A stretch of DNA of 64,000 bases from Nonomuraea coxensis DSM 45129. Its GTDB lineage: Bacteria > Actinomycetota > Actinomycetes > Streptosporangiales > Streptosporangiaceae. Below, piece by piece: positions 15,107 through 23,236 of the stretch. The first letter of the stretch is position 1, and each line of letters begins with the position of its first letter. A program made the position numbers and the translations under genes. The stretch is from contig NZ_CP068985.1 in NCBI RefSeq assembly GCF_019397265.1, positions 310,001 to 374,000 of the forward strand, read 5' to 3'. The notes beneath the pieces were generated by a model. The model saw only the letters and a list, made by a program, of their open reading frames with translations, made no database searches and was not told the origin of the DNA.

Positions 15107-16282
15107 GTGTCCCACCCCAGCACCGCTCGTCGCCGACCGAGACACACAGGGAGGCTGGCGGTCGCCGCCCTGGCGGTGGCCGCCGCCGTGATTCCCTTGA
15201 GCGCCCCGGATCCGGCTCTCGCCCAGACCACCTCGTCCGCGCTCGCCGCTCCGGCGAGCGCGGAGACGGCCTCCGCGGCAATCGGCACAGACCTGGTACA
15301 CCCGTCGAGAAACCCCGTCGTGTTGCGCGACGCGCCGAGAAAGCTCGCGGTGAACTACACCTATAAGGGGGAGGAGCATACGCTCGACGACTTCCTCACA
15401 GCCAGCAAGACCAACGGCTTCGTCGTCCTCGACGGCCAGGACGTCGTCCTCGAACGCTACGTCGGCGCCGACCGTAACATGCGGTTCCAGTCCTGGTCGG
15501 TGGCGAAGTCCTTCACCTCGGCGGCGATCGGCATAGCCCTGGACGAGGGGCACATCCGCTCGATCGAGGACCCGGTGACCCGTTATCTGCCCGAGTTGAA
15601 GGGCTCCGGTTTCGACGGCGTGAGCATCAAGAATTTGCTGCGCATGTCCTCGGGCATCGAGTGGGAGGAGACCAAGGGAGCGCCGCAGTTGCAGGCCCTC
15701 GCGCAGCGCGGGCGGCCGCTGAAGAACTTCGCGGCGCGGCAGAAGCGCGGCTGGAAGCCGGGCAGCCGGTTCGAGTACACCAGCGTCAACTCCTTCGTGC
15801 TCGCCCGGCTCATCGGGCAGACGACGGGCATGCCGTACCACCGGTACGTCCAGGAGAAGATCTGGAAGCCGGCGGGGATGGAGTCGTCCCTGCTGCTGGG
15901 CAACGACTCCTCCGGCGACAACCTCGGCTACTGCTGCTACTACGCCACCGACCGCGATTTCGCCCGCTTCGGCCTGCTCTACCTGCGGGGCGGCAAGGCG
16001 AACGGCAAGCAGGTCGTGCCCGCTTCCTGGGTGCGGCGATCGACCAAGCCGTCCGCCTCCTTCAACGAACGGTACGGCCTGCACTGGTGGCTGGGCGGCG
16101 GCGGCGAGAAGGACTACATGGCGACCGGGTTCGGCGGCCAGCACATCTACGTCTCGCCGAAGCATGATGTGGTCATCGTCAAGTCGGTCACCTCGACACC
16201 TGGCGGCCAGATCGACCTGGAGGAGGCCTTCACCGTCCTCCGCGCCGTGGCCGCCGAGGTGGCCCGCACCCGGACCAAGTGA
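15107..16282 (+). CDS. Exported serine hydrolase, beta-lactamase class C / esterase fold
   Basis: 391 residues, GTG start with GGAGGGAA upstream. An N-terminal signal peptide (about 1-39, ending ALA) is followed by a class C beta-lactamase-like domain with the catalytic SVAK (Ser131, Lys134), a YTSVN motif in the position of the family Tyr-x-Asn, and HWWLGGGG...ATGFGGQHIYV near the end. The family contains esterases, D-peptidases and 6-aminohexanoate-dimer hydrolases as well as lactamases, so resistance function should not be assumed. Located just after a two-component system and before a strong bidirectional terminator. Confidence 0.88.
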   Translation: MSHPSTARRRPRHTGRLAVAALAVAAAVIPLSAPDPALAQTTSSALAAPASAETASAAIGTDLVHPSRNPVVLRDAPRKLAVNYTYKGEEHTLDDFLTASKTNGFVVLDGQDVVLERYVGADRNMRFQSWSVAKSFTSAAIGIALDEGHIRSIEDPVTRYLPELKGSGFDGVSIKNLLRMSSGIEWEETKGAPQLQALAQRGRPLKNFAARQKRGWKPGSRFEYTSVNSFVLARLIGQTTGMPYHRYVQEKIWKPAGMESSLLLGNDSSGDNLGYCCYYATDRDFARFGLLYLRGGKANGKQVVPASWVRRSTKPSASFNERYGLHWWLGGGGEKDYMATGFGGQHIYVSPKHDVVIVKSVTSTPGGQIDLEEAFTVLRAVAAEVARTRTK

Positions 16283-16298
16283 CCGAAAGGAGTTTCTC

Positions 16299-16347
16299 GG
16301 CCGCCGCCTTCTCCACCGGGCCCGCTCAGGAGGAGAAGGCGGCGGCC
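16299..16347. terminator. Bidirectional terminator, perfect 16-bp inverted repeat
   Basis: GGCCGCCGCCTTCTCC (16299-16314) and GGAGAAGGCGGCGGCC (16332-16347) are perfect reverse complements around a 17-nt loop. They lie between the convergent serine hydrolase and phosphotransferase genes; the right arm is inside the last codons of the phosphotransferase. It probably ends transcription from both sides. Confidence 0.7.
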
Positions 16348-17225
16348 TCCCCCGCGACTTCGGAGCCCGTGGGCCAGGCGTTCTTCTCAAGCCAGTCGAC
16401 GATGCTGCGTACGTACCCCTCGACGTTCACCAGCGGACGGCCGTCCAGGACCCCGACGAGATGCCCGACGCCGAACACGGCGTCGTAGATCCGGGCGCGC
16501 CGGTAGGTGTCGGGGTCCACCGCCTTCTTGACGGTGTCCCAGCCGTGCCAGGCCATCAGAGCCGCGTCGACGGCGGGGTCGAACAGGTGGGCCTGATCCC
16601 AGTCCAGGACGCCGACGAGTTCGCCGTCCCGGCTCCAGTGCACGTTGGCGCCGCCCAGATCACCGTGGACCAGCGCGTCCGGCACGGCCTTTAAGGCCAT
16701 GGCCGCCTCCAGACGCCGGTGAACCTCGCTCCGCCACCTGTCCGGCAGCCGCGGAACGACCTCGTCAGCCAGGACCTCGCCCCACCCCTGATCCCTCGGT
16801 GCGTTGAGCAACCGCCCAAGGCGTGGCGTGACGGCTACCTCCCGGACAGCCCTGAGCAGTCTCCCGATCTGCTCAGGGTCGCCCTGCCCCTCCGGCTGTG
16901 CCTTCCCGTCGATCCAGGAGACGGCGACCGCCGCGCGCTCCCCGAACCGGGTCACGGGCGTGAGCGGCTCCGGCACCGCGAACGGCAGCCCGGCCTCGGC
17001 GACCTCCCGCAGGACCTCCATGCGGCGCGGCATCTCCTCCGCCGACGACGGACGCTTGCTCACCCGCACCGCCGCCGTTCCCGGAACGAGGACGACGTGG
17101 TGCAGGTTGCCCGCTGTGACCCGCGCGCCGTCCAGGGAGTGGCCGGGAAGAAGGGCGTCGGCGATCTCCAGCAACTCGTCGGTGATCGCGTCGGCAGGCT
17201 CGGGCATTCCGGTCATCTCTCCCAT
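16326..17225 (-). CDS. APH-fold phosphotransferase
   Basis: 299 residues from ATG 17225, chosen because AAGGAAAG lies just upstream. The sequence shows the APH catalytic loop LVHGDLGGANVHW and the metal-binding LVGVLDWDQAHLFDPAVDAA, with the N-lobe Val-Arg-Val-Ser-Lys motif (AAVRVSKRP). It resembles macrolide or general small-molecule phosphotransferases, but substrate is not readable from sequence. Its first codons overlap the end of a transposase remnant, so the upstream promoter region was reshaped by insertion and decay. Confidence 0.85.
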   Translation of the reverse strand: MGEMTGMPEPADAITDELLEIADALLPGHSLDGARVTAGNLHHVVLVPGTAAVRVSKRPSSAEEMPRRMEVLREVAEAGLPFAVPEPLTPVTRFGERAAVAVSWIDGKAQPEGQGDPEQIGRLLRAVREVAVTPRLGRLLNAPRDQGWGEVLADEVVPRLPDRWRSEVHRRLEAAMALKAVPDALVHGDLGGANVHWSRDGELVGVLDWDQAHLFDPAVDAALMAWHGWDTVKKAVDPDTYRRARIYDAVFGVGHLVGVLDGRPLVNVEGYVRSIVDWLEKNAWPTGSEVAGEAAAFSS

Positions 17226-17545
17226 TGACTTTCCTTGGACGAGACATCCTCTCCCAGAGCAGGCACTTCGGTGACGTCGTGGCCGGCGCACTCGCTGATG
17301 GCCACCACCCGGGCCTGTGGAAAGGCGGTCTCATACCCGCCCGCGCTGTCGCGGCCGAACTCAGCGACGTTGGCCTCGGTGTCGGGCAGGTCCACGACGA
17401 ACCCGTCGATCGCCATCACCCGCCGGCCGTTCAGCCACGCGCCAGGCGTCGCCTCGGCACCACGGCCGGCACGCCCGTCGACGCGACGCTCCCGGTATCC
17501 GTGCGTGGCGATGGCTGCGTCCAGGACCTGGCGAGGGATCACGGG
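17213..17545 (-). pseudogene. Remnant of an IS4-family transposase
   Basis: About 110 codons on the minus strand encode VIPRQVLDAAIATHGYRERR, then jump to GAWLNGRRVMAIDGFVVDLPDTEANVAEFGR and AFPQARVVAISECAGHDV. These match the start and the DDE-domain entry (MAIDG...D.PDT..N...FGR) of actinobacterial IS4-type transposases. The ~80 residues normally between the two parts are deleted and everything after the first DDE strand is lost. No terminal repeats were found. It lies between two intact genes and is clearly dead. Confidence 0.7.
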
Positions 17546-17576
17546 CACAGGACGCCGGAGAGGACTTCGACCGCCG

Positions 17577-18494
17577 TCATGCCCGAGCCAGGACCGCCAG
17601 CTCGGCCCAGTCGATCGGCGCCGGGGTGATCCCGCGCCGCTTGAGGTAGCGCTCGGTGCGGGCACGCGCGTCGGCGATCCAGTCGTCGTTGGCACCGTCG
17701 TCGGCGGCCGACGAGCCCGGAATGCGCTCCGGGTGGAACTCCCACTCCGTGCCGGACCCGATCGCAGTGCCCGCGACGTGCAGCGAGCACATGTCGCCGG
17801 ACTGCCCGTTGTGCCGGTGCCACAGCAGGGTCGCCGGTCCGATCCGGCCCTCGAAGTCCTGCGCGGTGCGGACCCGCAGCTTGCCATCGTCACCCGCCGA
17901 GATCCTGGCGCGCACGGCGTACGGGTGACCACCCGCGTCCCGCGAGGCGAAGGCCGCCGACGGGTAGCGGGTGAGGGCGTCCTCGATCTGCTCGCCCATC
18001 GGCGCGCCCCACGGCGGAAACGGCTCGAAGGAACCGCCGGCCTCGACCGGCTCGAGCACATGCACCCGCTCGGGCGTCACGAAGACCGGCAGGCGCAGGT
18101 AGTACCAGTCCATCGTGGCCTTGGCCTCGTCGGAGGCGAACTCCTCGGTCAGGCCGGGAGTCTTGCGGAACAGCTCCCGCCAGTACTCCTTGATGTCCTC
18201 CGGCCTGGCCACCACGTCCGGCGCGGTGGCGACGCCCTGGACCAGGATGGCGGACTTGCCGGAAAGCCCGCTTCCGGTGAAGTCCGAGTACAGCACCGAC
18301 ACCCGGCCGTCCCGCCGGATGTTGAACGTTTTCTGTGCGTACGCGAGCGGAGTCGTGATCGCGATCTGCTGGGTGTCGGCGATCCAGGTCGCCGCCATCG
18401 GGCGGACGTCAAGACCCCCGTCGCGAGCGATCGTGCCCAGTTCCAGGACCTTCACTTCGGACAGGACTTCGAGCACATCCGAATCTAGCTGCAT
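17577..18494 (-). CDS. Pyridoxamine 5'-phosphate oxidase-fold (FMN-binding split barrel) protein
   Basis: 305 residues, ATG start. The N-terminal ~150 residues show a split-barrel flavin-binding pattern (VLELGTIARDGGLDVRPMAATWIADTQQIAITTPLAYAQKTFNIRRDGRVSVLYSDF). The C-terminal half repeats the theme (YPSAAFASRDAGGHPYAVRARI...GPATLLWHRH). Relatives bind FMN, F420 or heme and reduce or oxidise small molecules; the exact cofactor is not predictable. Monocistronic-looking, with a transposase remnant immediately downstream. Confidence 0.8.
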   Translation of the reverse strand: MQLDSDVLEVLSEVKVLELGTIARDGGLDVRPMAATWIADTQQIAITTPLAYAQKTFNIRRDGRVSVLYSDFTGSGLSGKSAILVQGVATAPDVVARPEDIKEYWRELFRKTPGLTEEFASDEAKATMDWYYLRLPVFVTPERVHVLEPVEAGGSFEPFPPWGAPMGEQIEDALTRYPSAAFASRDAGGHPYAVRARISAGDDGKLRVRTAQDFEGRIGPATLLWHRHNGQSGDMCSLHVAGTAIGSGTEWEFHPERIPGSSAADDGANDDWIADARARTERYLKRRGITPAPIDWAELAVLARA

Positions 18495-18891
18495 TCACAA
18501 TCCTCTCAACGGAATCGGCTGCAGGCATGGGAAAATCGCCCCAGCCGCCGAAGCGGGACGCTACAACCTGAACCGCGGTTGAGGTCAACGCCGCGACGCG
18601 TCAGCACCGCACTCCCCGATGCCGTCAGATAGCGATCTTGCTGGTAGCTACGGCATTGGCCTGCATGGGGGCGAGTTGATCATCACAGAGATCGCTCTGC
18701 TTGACCTCGCCCATCGTTTGAGCAGTCGCGGTCGCCCAACGAATCCATACGCGGGACACATTCGACGCATCGACCTCGAAAAGCCAGACGCAGGCCCGCG
18801 TCAACCCGGAGACCTCGCCTTTCCTCGCTACTCTCGGCATGCCGGCGAGTCGGCGCGGCCCGGGTGAGGCCACGCCGGCTCAGCACATCGG
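18495..18891. other. Intergenic stretch without a convincing gene
   Basis: About 400 bp between two minus-strand genes, with GC content locally lower than its surroundings. Short open frames exist on both strands (for example 18625-18873 minus) but none has a ribosome binding site or recognisable similarity. It may be the promoter region of the oxidase-fold gene plus decayed DNA. Confidence 0.5.
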
Positions 18892-20034
18892 TCACTTCAG
18901 CGGTGCGAAGAAGGCTTGCAGGTCCGCGGCCAACTCGGCCGGGGCCTCTATCGCCGGGAAGTGCCTGCCGTGCCGGAACTCGGTCCAGTGCGCGTCGGCC
19001 GGCGCCGGGACCAGCCTTCGTACGGTGTCGTCCGCTCCGAAGACCGCGAACCCCTGCGGTACGGCCGGCGGCGCACCCCAGTCCGAGGAGTGCGCCTGCT
19101 CGTACAGGGTGTGCGCGGCAGTGGCGCCGCAGCCGGTGAACCAGTACAGGCTGACCGTGGTGAGCAACTGGTCGCGGCCGATCGGCAGGTCGGTCCACTC
19201 GTGGAACTTCTCGGCGATCCAGGCGAGCTGCAGCAGCGGCGAGTCGACCAGCCCGTAGCCAATGGTCTGCGGCCGGCTGTTCTGGATCGCCAGGTAGCCG
19301 GAACCCTCCCTGGTGAAGGCGTCCATCCGGTCCAGGATCAGCTTGTCGACCGGGTCGTTCTCATTCAGCCGGTCCGCCATTCCGGGCAGGAAGGTGGCGG
19401 TGCTCGCGGCAGTCAGTGGATCGGTCACCACGTGTACGCCGATGACGTGCTCGCCGTCGAGGTCGGCGACCATGCCGGACACGCCCGCGCCGACGTCGCC
19501 GCCGTGCACGCCGTACCGCTCGTAGCCGAGCCGGCGCATCAGCTCGGCCCAGGCGCGTGCGGTGCGACCCATCGCCCAGCCCGTCCCGCCCAGCGGGGTG
19601 GAGAAGGCGTACCCGGGCAGGGACGGGGCGACGACATGGAAGGCCTGACCCTCAACCGGGTTGACCAGCGGCTCGATCAGGTGCAGGAACTCGGCGACGG
19701 AGCTGGGGTATCCGTGGGTGATCAGCAGCGGTTTCGCGTCGGGCTGGTCGGACCTGACGTGCAGGAAGTGGATGCGCTGGCCGTCGATCTCGGTGGTGAA
19801 CTGCGGGTACTGGTTGAGCCGCGCCTCCTGAGCGCGCCAGTCGTACTGCGTGCGCCAGTACTCGGCGAGTTCCCTCAGGTAGGCCGGCGGTATGCCGCGG
19901 GCCCACTCCACGCCGGGCAACTCGTCGGGCCAGCGGGCGTCGGCGAGCCTGTGGTGCAGGTGATCGACGTCGGCCTGGGAGATCTCGATGCGGAAAGGCT
20001 GGATGCCGTCGCTGATGGCGCTTCTCCTAGTCAA
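18892..20034 (-). CDS. Epoxide hydrolase (EHN-domain alpha/beta hydrolase)
   Basis: About 374-380 residues. The N-terminal EHN domain (FRIEISQADVDHLHHRLADARWPDELPGVEW) and an alpha/beta hydrolase core follow: oxyanion motif THGYPSS, nucleophile elbow GVHGGDVGAG (Asp), and terminal FRHGRHFPAIEAPAEL (His). The family opens epoxides by water addition. The start is odd: the only in-frame conventional start is TTG at 20034 with no ribosome binding site. AGGAGA (20023-20028) is ideally placed six bases before an ATC codon at 20016-20014, where homologues would have Met-Ser-Asp-Gly-Ile. Divergent from a WYL regulator, its probable controller. Confidence 0.88.
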   Translation of the reverse strand: MTRRSAISDGIQPFRIEISQADVDHLHHRLADARWPDELPGVEWARGIPPAYLRELAEYWRTQYDWRAQEARLNQYPQFTTEIDGQRIHFLHVRSDQPDAKPLLITHGYPSSVAEFLHLIEPLVNPVEGQAFHVVAPSLPGYAFSTPLGGTGWAMGRTARAWAELMRRLGYERYGVHGGDVGAGVSGMVADLDGEHVIGVHVVTDPLTAASTATFLPGMADRLNENDPVDKLILDRMDAFTREGSGYLAIQNSRPQTIGYGLVDSPLLQLAWIAEKFHEWTDLPIGRDQLLTTVSLYWFTGCGATAAHTLYEQAHSSDWGAPPAVPQGFAVFGADDTVRRLVPAPADAHWTEFRHGRHFPAIEAPAELAADLQAFFAPLK

Positions 20035-20143
20035 CAGAGGCCGGTACGGCCTGGGGGTTGTCCGGGCGCTCTTGCGCTCACGTGGAGAAGAGTAGGGACA
20101 ATGAGGGAAAGGATCGTTCCTAGATAGTCGTCAGGATCGAAGA
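20035..20143. promoter_or_regulatory. Divergent promoter region, epoxide hydrolase and WYL regulator
   Basis: The 109-bp gap between two divergently transcribed genes must hold both promoters. It is richer in A/T near 20090-20135 than the flanks. No clear palindrome was found. The WYL regulator is the likely occupant because such regulators usually control the adjacent divergent gene. Confidence 0.4.
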
Positions 20144-21148
20144 ATGTCAGGAACCTCGGCGCGGCTGCTGCGCCTGCTGTCCCTGCTGCAGGCTCAACGC
20201 GACTGGACCGGTACCGAGCTCGCCACCCGGCTCGGCGTCACCACCCGCACCATCCGTAATGACATCGGCCGGTTGCGCGGGCTGGGCTATCCGGTCGACG
20301 CGCGGCCGGGTGTGGCCGGCGGGTACCGGCTCGGCACGGGCGGCGCCCTGCCGCCGCTGCTGCTGGACGACGAGGAGGCGGTAGCGGTCGCCGTCGGATT
20401 GCGTACCGCCGCGAACGGCTCGATCGCGGGCATCGAGGAGACCTCGGTGCGTGCGCTGGCCAAGCTGCAGCAGGTGCTTCCCGCGCGGCTGCGCCACCAG
20501 GTCAGCGCCTTCCAGTCGTACGCGCTGCCGATGCCGTCGCCTGGCCCGCAGGTGGATCCGGACGTGCTGACCGTGATCGCGAGCGCGTGCCGGGACCATG
20601 AGCGGCTCCGGTTCGACTATCGGGCGCATGCCGGCGCGGCCAGCCGGCGCTCGGTCGAGCCGTACCGCCTGGTGAACGACCGGCGGCGCTGGTACCTGGT
20701 GGCCTGGGACCTGGACCGGGACGCCTGGCGTACCTTCCGGGTCGACCGGATCGAGCCGCGGACGCCGGCCGGGCCGCGCTTCATGCCCCGTGAGCTACCG
20801 CCCGACCCGGAGATCACGGCGCAGGTGGCCCGCGGAGCCGGCGAGGCGACCTGGCGGTACCGGGCACGGGTGATCGTGCACGCGCCCGCGTCGTACGTGC
20901 GAGGTCGGCTGCCGATCCCCGTGGAGGTGGAGTCCCTTGGCGAGGACCGGTGCGCCTTCGAGCCAGGCTCGGACCATCCGCAGATGCTCGCCCTCCATCT
21001 GGGCCTGCTGGACGCGGACTTCACGATCGTTGACGCGCCGGAACTGGTTGACGCGCTGCACGACCTGACGAAGCGCTACCAGCGCGCGATCGACGCCAGC
21101 CGGCGAGCCTCTGCCTGCTCCGCGCACAGCAGCCATCCCTCGGCGTAG
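20144..21148 (+). CDS. WYL-domain transcriptional regulator (DeoR-like HTH)
   Basis: 334 residues. The N-terminal winged HTH (ARLLRLLSLLQAQRDWTGTELATRLGVTTRTIRNDIGRLRGLGYPVDARPGVAGGYRL) is followed by a WYL domain (RRSVEPYRLVNDRRRWYLVAWDLDRDAWRTFRVDRIE) and a C-terminal WCX extension. WYL domains sense nucleic acids or small ligands and control DNA-damage, metabolic or defence genes; here the arrangement suggests control of the divergent hydrolase. No downstream gene in the same operon. Confidence 0.9.
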   Translation: MSGTSARLLRLLSLLQAQRDWTGTELATRLGVTTRTIRNDIGRLRGLGYPVDARPGVAGGYRLGTGGALPPLLLDDEEAVAVAVGLRTAANGSIAGIEETSVRALAKLQQVLPARLRHQVSAFQSYALPMPSPGPQVDPDVLTVIASACRDHERLRFDYRAHAGAASRRSVEPYRLVNDRRRWYLVAWDLDRDAWRTFRVDRIEPRTPAGPRFMPRELPPDPEITAQVARGAGEATWRYRARVIVHAPASYVRGRLPIPVEVESLGEDRCAFEPGSDHPQMLALHLGLLDADFTIVDAPELVDALHDLTKRYQRAIDASRRASACSAHSSHPSA

Positions 21149-21215
21149 ACGCCGCCGGTCGCATCACCTGCGACGTCGACCCCGCCGATCGCCGACGCCG
21201 GCGGCTTCTTGTGGC

Positions 21216-21440
21216 TCATGACACGTTCGTTGCCGGCAGGCCGTTCACCGTGGGATGTCCATCCCCGCTGAGCGCGCTCAGCAGGCGCAGCGCCGGCTCG
21301 CCGACGGGTGAGACAAAGCGCGGGTCATCGGGTACTTCCCGGCCGTAGATGAGCCTGGCCAGGCGGTTCCCGGCGACCATGTCCAGCCGGTGGTCCATGA
21401 TCAGGGCGGCCGCGTCGCGGCACGGCCTCTCTGGCATCGC
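21216..21440 (-). pseudogene. C-terminal fragment resembling an XRE/MmyB-type regulator
   Basis: On the minus strand the frame reads AALIMDHRLDMVAGNRLARLIYG, then ...DPRFVSPVGEPALRLLSAL. This resembles the ligand-binding MmyB domain of actinobacterial XRE regulators (PAlvlDrrlDvlAwNrlAraLfG). No HTH part or start codon precedes it; the frame runs back into the tRNA gene. Best read as a leftover of a deleted regulator. The assignment is tentative. Confidence 0.4.
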
Positions 21441-21481
21441 CCGAAGAGGATGGTCACGCAGTTGGTCACTCAGGAGACGGG

Positions 21482-21515
21482 AAAGGCCGCTTCCGAGCTT
21501 CGGAAGCGGCCTTCT
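21482..21515 (-). terminator. Terminator of tRNA-Pro
   Basis: AAGGCCGCTTCCGA and TCGGAAGCGGCCTT form a 14-bp perfect stem with a three-base loop; on the minus strand the stem is followed by TTT. It starts 17 bases after the tRNA 3' end. Confidence 0.8.
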
Positions 21516-21531
21516 ACCTGCGGCACATCTG

Positions 21532-21605
21532 TCGGGGTGGCGGGATTTGAACCCACGACCTCTTCGTCCCGAACGAAGCGCGCTGCCAAGCTGCGCTACA
21601 CCCCG
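21532..21605 (-). tRNA. tRNA-Pro(CGG)
   Basis: The minus strand folds as a cloverleaf: acceptor CGGGGTG/CACCCCG with discriminator A, D-stem GCGC/GCGC, anticodon stem CTTCG/CGAAG with loop TTCGGGA giving anticodon CGG, and T-arm GTGGG-TTCAAAT-CCCGC. CCA is not encoded. Its downstream hairpin fits a terminator. tRNA genes often serve as integration sites, but no attachment repeat or integrase is visible nearby. Confidence 0.95.
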
Positions 21606-21671
21606 GTGCACGCGCCGATCGGTGCGTACCTGGAGAAGTCTAGCGGACTCCCAAGGTGGTTGTGACCGCCT

Positions 21672-22568
21672 TTAGGTGCGGCGCGGTACGAGGGTGAGGA
21701 GGGACGCCTCGGGGAAGCAGGCGAAGCGGGCCGGGGCGTACGGCGAGGTGCCGAGGCCGGCCGAGACGTGCAGCCAGGAGCCGTCGTGGCGGCTCAGGCC
21801 CTTCACTCTGGCCCGGTCGATGCCGCAGTTGGTGACCAGGGCGCCGTAGAAGGGGACGCAGAGCTGGCCGCCGTGCGTGTGGCCGGCCAGCAGGAGCTGG
21901 TAGCCGTCGGCGGCGAAGAGGCTCATGTTGCGCGGCTCGGGGGAGTGCATGACGCCGAGGCGCAGGTCGGCGTCGGCGGGGGCCGGGCCGGCGACGAGGT
22001 CGTAGCGGTCGCGGGAGATGTGGGAGTCGTGGATGCCGGCCACGGCCACGTCGAGGTCGCCGACCTTGATGCGGGCCGTGGTGTTGTTCATGTCGAGCCA
22101 GCCCTCGGCGGCCATGCCGGCGCCCAGCTCCTCCCAGGGGAGGTTGGGGACGTGCTGGCGGCGCTCGTTCTTGGAGGTGCGCCAGAGGTAGCGGGCCGGG
22201 TTCTTCGGCTTGGGGGCGTAGAGGTCGTTGGAGCCGTAGACGAACAGGCCGGGACGGGAGAGCAGGGGCTCCAGGGCGTGGAGGAGCGCGGGGACGGCGT
22301 CCGGGTGGGCGATGGAGTCGCCGGTGTTGACCACCAGGTCGGGCTTGAGCTCGCCGAGGGAGCGGACCCACGTGATGAGCATCGAGCGGCGTGGCGTCAG
22401 ATGCAGGTCGGACAGGTGGAGGATGCGCACCGGGCGCTGGCCGCGCTCCAGGACGGGGACGTCGAAGCGGCGCAGCCGGAACCAGTTGCGCTCGACCACG
22501 GACGCGTAACCCAGCCCGGCCAGGCCGAGACCGAACATGGACAGGGGCACTGCGACGGCTTTCCTCAC
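21672..22568 (-). CDS. Membrane-anchored metallophosphoesterase
   Basis: 298 residues from GTG 22568. A longer frame starting upstream would overlap the divergent yqeY start, so the shorter form is preferred. An N-terminal membrane anchor (AVAVPLSMFGLGLAGLGYASVV) precedes a calcineurin-like phosphoesterase domain: LHLSDLHLT, VNTGDS, YGSND (family GNHD), GIHDSHI and LLAGHTHGGQ provide the two-metal site. The Asn-Asp variant of GNHD is typical of this actinobacterial subgroup. Divergent from yqeY, part of the conserved block that continues to ponA and wblA. Confidence 0.9.
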   Translation of the reverse strand: MRKAVAVPLSMFGLGLAGLGYASVVERNWFRLRRFDVPVLERGQRPVRILHLSDLHLTPRRSMLITWVRSLGELKPDLVVNTGDSIAHPDAVPALLHALEPLLSRPGLFVYGSNDLYAPKPKNPARYLWRTSKNERRQHVPNLPWEELGAGMAAEGWLDMNNTTARIKVGDLDVAVAGIHDSHISRDRYDLVAGPAPADADLRLGVMHSPEPRNMSLFAADGYQLLLAGHTHGGQLCVPFYGALVTNCGIDRARVKGLSRHDGSWLHVSAGLGTSPYAPARFACFPEASLLTLVPRRT

Positions 22569-22627
22569 CCACTCATGATGCCCGACATCGGGCACGAGGT
22601 GTCCGCGCAGACGGCAAGATGGACCGC

Positions 22628-23086
22628 ATGAGCGCATTGAAGGACAAGCTGAAGGCCGACCTCACGGCCTCGATGAAGAGCCGCGACGAGGTACGTCTCC
22701 GGACGATCCGGATGGCTTTGGCCGCGGTCAACGTCGAGGAGGTCTCCGGCAAGGAGGCCAGGGAGCTTTCCGACGACGAGGTCATCAAGGTCCTCACGAA
22801 GGAGGCCAAGAAGCGGAAGGAGGCGGCAGAGGCGTTCGGCAACGCCGGGCGCGCCGAGCAGGCTCAGGCGGAGCTGGACGAGCAGGCGGTGCTGGAGGAG
22901 TACCTCCCGGCGCAGCTGTCCGACGAGGAGCTGGTCGTGCTGGTGGACGCGGCGATCGCGGAGACGGGCGCGTCGGGGCCGCAGGCGATGGGGCAGGTCA
23001 TGAAGGCCGTGAACCCGCGGGTCGCGGGCCGCGCCGAGGGCGGGCGGGTGGCCGCCACGGTACGCGCCCGCCTCGCCGCCCAATAG
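22628..23086 (+). CDS. YqeY/GatB-tail domain protein
   Basis: 152 residues. MSALKDKLKADLTASMKSRDEVRLRTIRMALAAVNVEE starts the YqeY family, which continues with LTKEAKKRKEAAEAF, LEEYLPAQLSDEEL and GQVMKAVNPRVAGRAEGGRVAATVR. The fold is shared with the C-terminal tail of the GatB amidotransferase subunit, suggesting tRNA-related function, but YqeY itself has no proven role. ATG 22628 is chosen over ATG 22619 because homologues begin with MS-L/A-K. Confidence 0.9.
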   Translation: MSALKDKLKADLTASMKSRDEVRLRTIRMALAAVNVEEVSGKEARELSDDEVIKVLTKEAKKRKEAAEAFGNAGRAEQAQAELDEQAVLEEYLPAQLSDEELVVLVDAAIAETGASGPQAMGQVMKAVNPRVAGRAEGGRVAATVRARLAAQ

Positions 23087-23185
23087 CTGCTCCAGAGGGC
23101 TCAGGAAGGCTCCGGGCGGCAGCCGGCGCCCCTTGGAGTCCTCGGGGGTGTTGCGGCGCTTCTGGGTGGTTCTACGGCGGCCACA

Positions 23186-23212
23186 GGGCCTCCTGGCGAC
23201 GGCAGGAGGCCC
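23186..23212. terminator. Bidirectional terminator between yqeY and ponA
   Basis: GGGCCTCCTG (23186-23195) and CAGGAGGCCC (23203-23212) form a perfect 10-bp stem with a seven-base loop. It lies in the 150-bp gap between two convergent genes. Confidence 0.65.
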
Positions 23213-23236
23213 AGGCGCACCGAGCGGAGCCGGAGG

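Noticed and set aside
15107..16282. Beta-lactam resistance gene
   Set aside because: The fold is shared by many esterases and peptidases; the sequence gives no lactamase-specific evidence.
21087..21222. Small minus-strand frame overlapping the end of the WYL regulator gene
   Set aside because: No ribosome binding site or family; mostly antisense to the regulator.
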